Below, piece after piece: positions 60,463 to 64,000 of a stretch of DNA of 64,000 nt. Position 1 is the first letter of the stretch, and each line of letters starts with the position of its first letter. The position numbers were made by a program, and so were the translations under genes. The stretch spans positions 43,195-107,194 of the forward strand of contig JADHOC010000019.1 in NCBI GenBank assembly GCA_016779205.1, read 5' to 3'. The notes under the pieces are model-generated. The model was not told the DNA's origin. It saw only the letters and a list, made by a program, of their open reading frames with translations, and did not search any database. This DNA is from Planctomycetota bacterium. GTDB taxonomy: Bacteria > Planctomycetota > UBA1135 > GCA-002686595.

Positions 60463-62475
60463 TCAGCTCCCCAGGAAGTGCTGGACGAGGTCGGGCCGCT
60501 CATGGAAGAGGTCCCGCGCTGCGATGAGCAGGGGGAGGTCGCGCTCGGGGTCGATGAGCCCCTCGAGGTTGTCCCCCGACTGACGAAGGCCCAGCAGGTC
60601 CCCCATCCCCCTTTGGCGCAGGTCCTCCTCCGCCAGCTCGAAGCCGTCGCGCGAGCGCTCGAGGAGCCGGAACTTCTCCTCCGCCTTCTTGTCCCCCAGC
60701 AGGAAGCAGTAGGAGGCCTTGCTCCCTCGCCCCACCCGGCCCCGCAGCTGATGGAGCTGCGCGAGGCCGAGCCGGTGGGCGTCCTCGATCACCATGACCG
60801 TCGCGTTGGAGACGTCGACCCCCACCTCGACCACGGTGGTCGCGACGACGGTCGCCACCTCTCCGCGTCGGAAGCGATCGAGCCGGTGGCCGCGCTCGGG
60901 GGCGGGGAGCCGCCCATGGACGAGCTCGATCCCGGCGGCCGCGAAGCCGGGTCGGGCCTGGAGGTCCGCGTGCCGCCGCTCCGCGCTGACCGCCGAGGCG
61001 GCCTCTTCGCCCTCGCCGTCGCCACCGATCCGGGGGACCACCCAGTAGATCTGCTCCCCCGCCTCCAGGCGCTCGCGAAGGAACCGGGGCATCTTGCGGC
61101 GGTCATCCCCCCGGGCCCAGCGGGTGACGATCTCGCCGCGGCCGGGCGGGAGGCCATCCAGGGTGGACACCTCAAGGTCGCCGTAGATGGTGAGCGCCAG
61201 GGTCCGCGGGATGGGCGTCGCCGTCATGAGCAGCACGTGGACCTCGTCCCCCTTGGCCGCCAGCTGGTCGCGCTGGGCGACGCCGAAGCGGTGCTGCTCG
61301 TCGATGACCGCGAGGTCGAGCCGCCGGAACCGGATGTCCTTCGAGAAGAGCGCGTGGGTCCCGAAGGCCACGTCGATCTCGCCGGCCTGGAGTCGCTCCA
61401 CGGTCGCCTTTCGCTCCCCTGAGCGCATGGCACCGGTGATCAGGCAGGTCCGCAGGCCCTGGGCCTCGAGGATCGGCGCCAACCCGTAGGCGTGCTGGGA
61501 GGCGAGGACCTCGGTGGGCGCCATCACCGCCACCTGCCCGCCGTTCTCCGCGACGCCCATGGCCGCGTAGGCGGCCACCGCGGTCTTGCCGGCGCCCACG
61601 TCCCCCTGCAGCAGCCGTCGCATGGGCCGCGTGCGGCCGAGGTCGGCGCGGATCTCCCCCACCACCCTGGCCTGGGCCTCGGTCAGCTCGAAGGGGAAGC
61701 GGGACAGGATGTTCGAGTGGGTCGCCGCGCTGATGGACGCGGCCCGCGCCGCCCCCGAGAGTGAGCGCCGCCGCGCCTGGCACCGCGCCTGGAGGACGAG
61801 GATCGGCTGGAGGCCAAAGCGGCGGCGGGCCCGCTCGAACTCCGCCACGCTCTTCGGTCGGTGGAGGCTGAAGGCGGACTCCCGCGCCGGCAGCGCCGCG
61901 GCGCGCTCGAGGAAGATGTCGGGGAGCGGCTCGGTCAGCTGCTCGCCGAAGCGATCCAGCGCGTCCTGGATCAACCCGCCGACCACCTCCCCGGAGATCC
62001 CGTCCCCGCCGGCGTACTCGGGCGCGAGGGTCCCCGGCGGCGGGAGCGGGCGCTCCTCGGTTCCAAGGCGCGGGGAGGCCAGGCCAGGACCGCGGACGTC
62101 GACGACCTGCCCGTGGGCGATCACCTCCGCGCCCGGGGAGAGTTGCTCCTTCATCCACGGCTGGTTGAAGAAGACCAGGTCCATCTCCCCCGTCCCATCC
62201 TCCAGGGTCGCCCGGACCAGGGACCGCTTCCCGCCGATGCGCTGGAGGACGGAGCGCCGGATGGTGCCCTGGAGGGTGACGCGCTCGCCCTTCTTCCCGC
62301 GGGCGCCTCGGATCGACTCCGGCTCCGGCCAGACCACGAGCCGCACGGGCTGGGTCAGGAGCAGGTCCCGGATGGAGCGGATCCCCAGCCGGGCGAGGCG
62401 CGCCGCCTTGGCGTGCCCGACCCCCTTGAGCTCGGTGAGGGGGCCGATGGCCTCGTCCTGGACGGCGTCGCTCAA
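60463..62475 (-). CDS. recG: ATP-dependent DNA helicase RecG
   Basis: A 670-residue helicase that remodels stalled forks and Holliday junctions. The N-terminal wedge region starts with LTELKGVGHAKAARLARLGIRSIRDLL and has an OB fold (RVTLQGTIRRSVLQRI). The helicase core has Walker A LLQGDVGAGKTAVAAY, motif II VIDEQHRFGVAQR, motif III LLMTATPIPRTLALT, ATTVVEVGVDVSNATVMVIEDAHRLGLAQLHQLRGRVGRG, and the RecG C-terminal signature GLRQSGDN. The TTG at 62473-62475 overlaps the MFS stop (TTGA). It is nearly full length for the family. Confidence 0.96.
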   Translation of the reverse strand: MSDAVQDEAIGPLTELKGVGHAKAARLARLGIRSIRDLLLTQPVRLVVWPEPESIRGARGKKGERVTLQGTIRRSVLQRIGGKRSLVRATLEDGTGEMDLVFFNQPWMKEQLSPGAEVIAHGQVVDVRGPGLASPRLGTEERPLPPPGTLAPEYAGGDGISGEVVGGLIQDALDRFGEQLTEPLPDIFLERAAALPARESAFSLHRPKSVAEFERARRRFGLQPILVLQARCQARRRSLSGAARAASISAATHSNILSRFPFELTEAQARVVGEIRADLGRTRPMRRLLQGDVGAGKTAVAAYAAMGVAENGGQVAVMAPTEVLASQHAYGLAPILEAQGLRTCLITGAMRSGERKATVERLQAGEIDVAFGTHALFSKDIRFRRLDLAVIDEQHRFGVAQRDQLAAKGDEVHVLLMTATPIPRTLALTIYGDLEVSTLDGLPPGRGEIVTRWARGDDRRKMPRFLRERLEAGEQIYWVVPRIGGDGEGEEAASAVSAERRHADLQARPGFAAAGIELVHGRLPAPERGHRLDRFRRGEVATVVATTVVEVGVDVSNATVMVIEDAHRLGLAQLHQLRGRVGRGSKASYCFLLGDKKAEEKFRLLERSRDGFELAEEDLRQRGMGDLLGLRQSGDNLEGLIDPERDLPLLIAARDLFHERPDLVQHFLGS

Positions 62476-63761
62476 GCCGCTGACCCCGCCTCCGTCGGCC
62501 TCGGGGCCCCCTGGCCGCCCTCGACCACCTCGCGCTCGACCCCGCGGAGCAGGGTCCACGTGAGGATCGCCGCGAACAGGTACAGGCCGACCGTCGTGCA
62601 CATCAGCACAGCGTAATCATCCGAGGTCGCGTCAAGCACGCGCCCCGCCACGAGCGGGCCCACGACCCACCCCACGCCCCAGAGCGTGGCGTTGACCCCC
62701 GTCTGCACCTCCCTGGCCCCCGCAGGGGTCGCCTGCATCATCAGGTTCTTGATGATCGGGTGCGTGGCGTTCATGAGCGCCCCGCGCATCAGGAAGGCGA
62801 ACATGGCGACCGGGAGGCTGGTCGTGAAGGCGAGGGCGAGGAAGAAGGGCAGCGAGGAGAGCTCGATGGCGACCATGCTCTTGACGAAGCCGAGCCGGGC
62901 GAGGATGAACGGCGTCATGAGGAACCCGCCGGTCATGAGCACCTGGCCGCTCGCGAACAGGTAGCCCCACCCGTCCGGCCCCACGTCGAACCGCTCCTGG
63001 AAGTAGGTGGGCAGGAACGGGATGCAGAACCCCGCGCCGCACGCGATCACGAACTGCGGCGCGGCGAAGCGCGCCAGCAGCGCGGCGTTCTGGCGGACCA
63101 CCGGAAGCACCCTCGAGCCCACGGGCATGGACGGCTCGGGGTCGTCGATCCGGGCGTAGAAGAGCGCGGCGATGAGGGAGCACGCCCCGGCTCCGCTGAT
63201 GACGGCGCTGGTGGCGGGGATCTCCCCGCCCATGGGTCCCGCCAGCCGCACCACCACGAAGCCAGCGAGCCCGGCCCCCACCACCGCGGCCAGGGTCCGA
63301 GCCGCTTCGGCGAGAGAGAAGACGCCGGCGCGCTCCGCTGCGCCGGTGTGCCGGAACAGGAAGGGCGCGATGGCCACGTAGTGCACGGTCATCGCCAAGC
63401 CCGCGATGAAGTTGGCGGCGTACATCCAGCGCAGGGACGGAAGGTGCGGGAGCGCGATGTAGACGATCCCTGCGATCAGCGCCGAGAGCACGAAGACCCC
63501 CCGCGCAGGTCGACGGGCGAGCAGGAAGGCCGCGGGCAGCGCCACGGCGACCTTGCCCCAGCTGTCCAGGGACTGGAACGTGCCGATCTCGGTCTTCGAG
63601 TACCCCTGGACGTTGAGCCAGCGGGTGAGGAAGGACCAGGTCACCGCCTGGGCCGCCCCCATGAAGGCCGACCCATAGAGATAGGCGCGCGCCGCGGGCT
63701 GCAGCTTTCGGAAGGTCTCGGGGATGGACACGGGGCGATGCGGGGCACGACCGACGCTCAC
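62472..63761 (-). CDS. major facilitator superfamily transporter
   Basis: A 429-residue membrane protein with about 12 hydrophobic segments in two halves. The first loop has the MFS-type DSWGKVAVALPAAFLLARRPARGVF, and the second half has FLPTYFQERFDVGPDGWGYLFASGQVLMTGGFLM. It resembles 12-TM efflux or sugar-phosphate type MFS proteins; the substrate cannot be named. The start is GTG at 63759-63761; GTG at 63729-63731 is an alternative. The stop overlaps the recG start, so the two are translationally linked, although no functional tie is evident. Confidence 0.87.
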   Translation of the reverse strand: MSVGRAPHRPVSIPETFRKLQPAARAYLYGSAFMGAAQAVTWSFLTRWLNVQGYSKTEIGTFQSLDSWGKVAVALPAAFLLARRPARGVFVLSALIAGIVYIALPHLPSLRWMYAANFIAGLAMTVHYVAIAPFLFRHTGAAERAGVFSLAEAARTLAAVVGAGLAGFVVVRLAGPMGGEIPATSAVISGAGACSLIAALFYARIDDPEPSMPVGSRVLPVVRQNAALLARFAAPQFVIACGAGFCIPFLPTYFQERFDVGPDGWGYLFASGQVLMTGGFLMTPFILARLGFVKSMVAIELSSLPFFLALAFTTSLPVAMFAFLMRGALMNATHPIIKNLMMQATPAGAREVQTGVNATLWGVGWVVGPLVAGRVLDATSDDYAVLMCTTVGLYLFAAILTWTLLRGVEREVVEGGQGAPRPTEAGSAA

Positions 63762-63776
63762 GGGGTGGGAGCGATC

Positions 63777-63799
63777 GGGGCGTCAGGACGTGACGCCCC
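63777..63799. other. hairpin upstream of the MFS gene
   Basis: A perfect nine-bp stem (GGGGCGTCA/TGACGCCCC) with a five-base loop, 16 bases before the GTG start of the transporter gene on the minus strand. It could be a leader structure of that mRNA or a second terminator for the gene to the right. Confidence 0.45.
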
Positions 63800-63865
63800 G
63801 CCGTCCGTGCCGGCAGGGTCCGACGGGCGATGGCCCGCGGATGCAGCGGCCTGTTGGACTTGACG

Positions 63866-63888
63866 GGGGCCCGGCAGGTCCGGGCCCC
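63866..63888 (-). terminator. hairpin terminator of the glycine-rich protein gene
   Basis: A perfect nine-bp stem (GGGGCCCGG/CCGGGCCCC) with a five-base loop, 13 bases past the stop of the minus-strand gene that enters from the right edge (63901). Directly after the loop there is no T-run on the minus strand. Confidence 0.6.
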
Positions 63889-63900
63889 TGTGGGGCGGCC

Positions 63901-64000
63901 TCAGTCGCTGCTGCGCTGCCAGTCGCCGCCGCCGCCCTGCTGGCCGCCGCCACCGCCGCCGCCGCGGTATCCACCGCCGCCGCCTCCGCGGTACCCGCCG
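63901..64000 (-). CDS. glycine/arginine-rich C-terminal tail of a protein, probably RNA-binding (partial)
   Basis: Only the last 33 codons are in the window. They read Gly-rich with repeated GGYRGGGGGG units, then QQGGGGDW, and end in QRSSD before a TGA at 63901-63903. Repeated YRGGGG tails are typical of single-RRM RNA-binding proteins of cyanobacteria and Planctomycetota and of some cold-shock proteins. The domain itself is outside the window, so the call is inference from the tail alone. The stop is followed by the hairpin at 63866-63888, which supports a real gene end. Confidence 0.7.
   Translation of the reverse strand, partial: GGYRGGGGGGYRGGGGGGGQQGGGGDWQRSSD

Noticed and set aside
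1..64000. CRISPR array, insertion sequence, prophage, integrase or attachment sites
   Set aside because: No regularly spaced repeats of 25-40 bases, no transposase or integrase motif, and the only tRNA is not flanked by a repeated 3' end.

Overview
The window is 64 kb of very GC-rich, densely packed bacterial chromosome with about 55 protein genes, one tRNA and almost no spare DNA. The gene set is that of a Gram-negative aerobe: Tat export, many lipoprotein signals, a complete MoxR-Bat operon, ABC exporters and FAD-type glycerol-3-phosphate dehydrogenase. The style (GTG/TTG starts, many alkaline-phosphatase-superfamily proteins, Bat operon, glycine-rich RNA-binding protein tail) suggests Planctomycetota or a similar high-GC lineage; this is inference, since there is no rRNA. 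I see no phage, insertion sequence, integrase, CRISPR array or origin.

Left part (1-24 kb). The 5' end of aroC runs off the left edge. Next come an orphan response regulator, a degenerate and an intact alkaline-phosphatase-fold membrane protein in divergent orientation, a split biotin carboxylase/biotin carrier pair, a HAD phosphatase fused to a P-loop-like domain, a degenerate PA/M28 peptidase, and a two-gene heterodimeric ABC exporter with one degenerate ATP site. They are followed by a glutathione peroxidase lipoprotein, a thioredoxin-like protein, a serine hydrolase, a heptosyltransferase-like enzyme, an aldehyde:ferredoxin oxidoreductase with an apparent MoaD-like C-terminal domain, a site-2 protease, an M3 peptidase and a secreted beta-propeller-like protein.

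Middle (24-46 kb). The glycine cleavage genes gcvT and gcvH are followed directly by a LipM-type octanoyltransferase that could modify GcvH. Then come tRNA-Gln, tatC-cinA (overlapping), a membrane-anchored coiled-coil protein with a BRCT-like C-terminus, coaE-rho, two overlapping glycosyltransferase genes, trxB with a short-chain dehydrogenase, an inositol-monophosphatase-family enzyme, a degenerate M28 peptidase, a GlpD without its usual C-terminal domain, a 2Fe-2S ferredoxin, a histidine phosphatase and a degenerate sulfatase-fold lipoprotein.

Right part (46-64 kb). One minus-strand operon reads moxR, DUF58, DUF4381-like, batA, batB, batC, batD, batE. Seven of its eight genes are joined by stop/start overlaps, and it ends in a strong hairpin. 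Upstream lie a lytic transglycosylase, a 1,097-residue HEAT-repeat protein, a 2OG-Fe(II) oxygenase, recG overlapping an MFS transporter gene, and the tail of a glycine/arginine-rich protein.

The most distinctive points are the AOR-MoaD-like fusion and a cluster of pseudo-enzymes: two sulfatase-fold and two M28-fold proteins that have lost catalytic residues. I found no clear new defence or mobile system.
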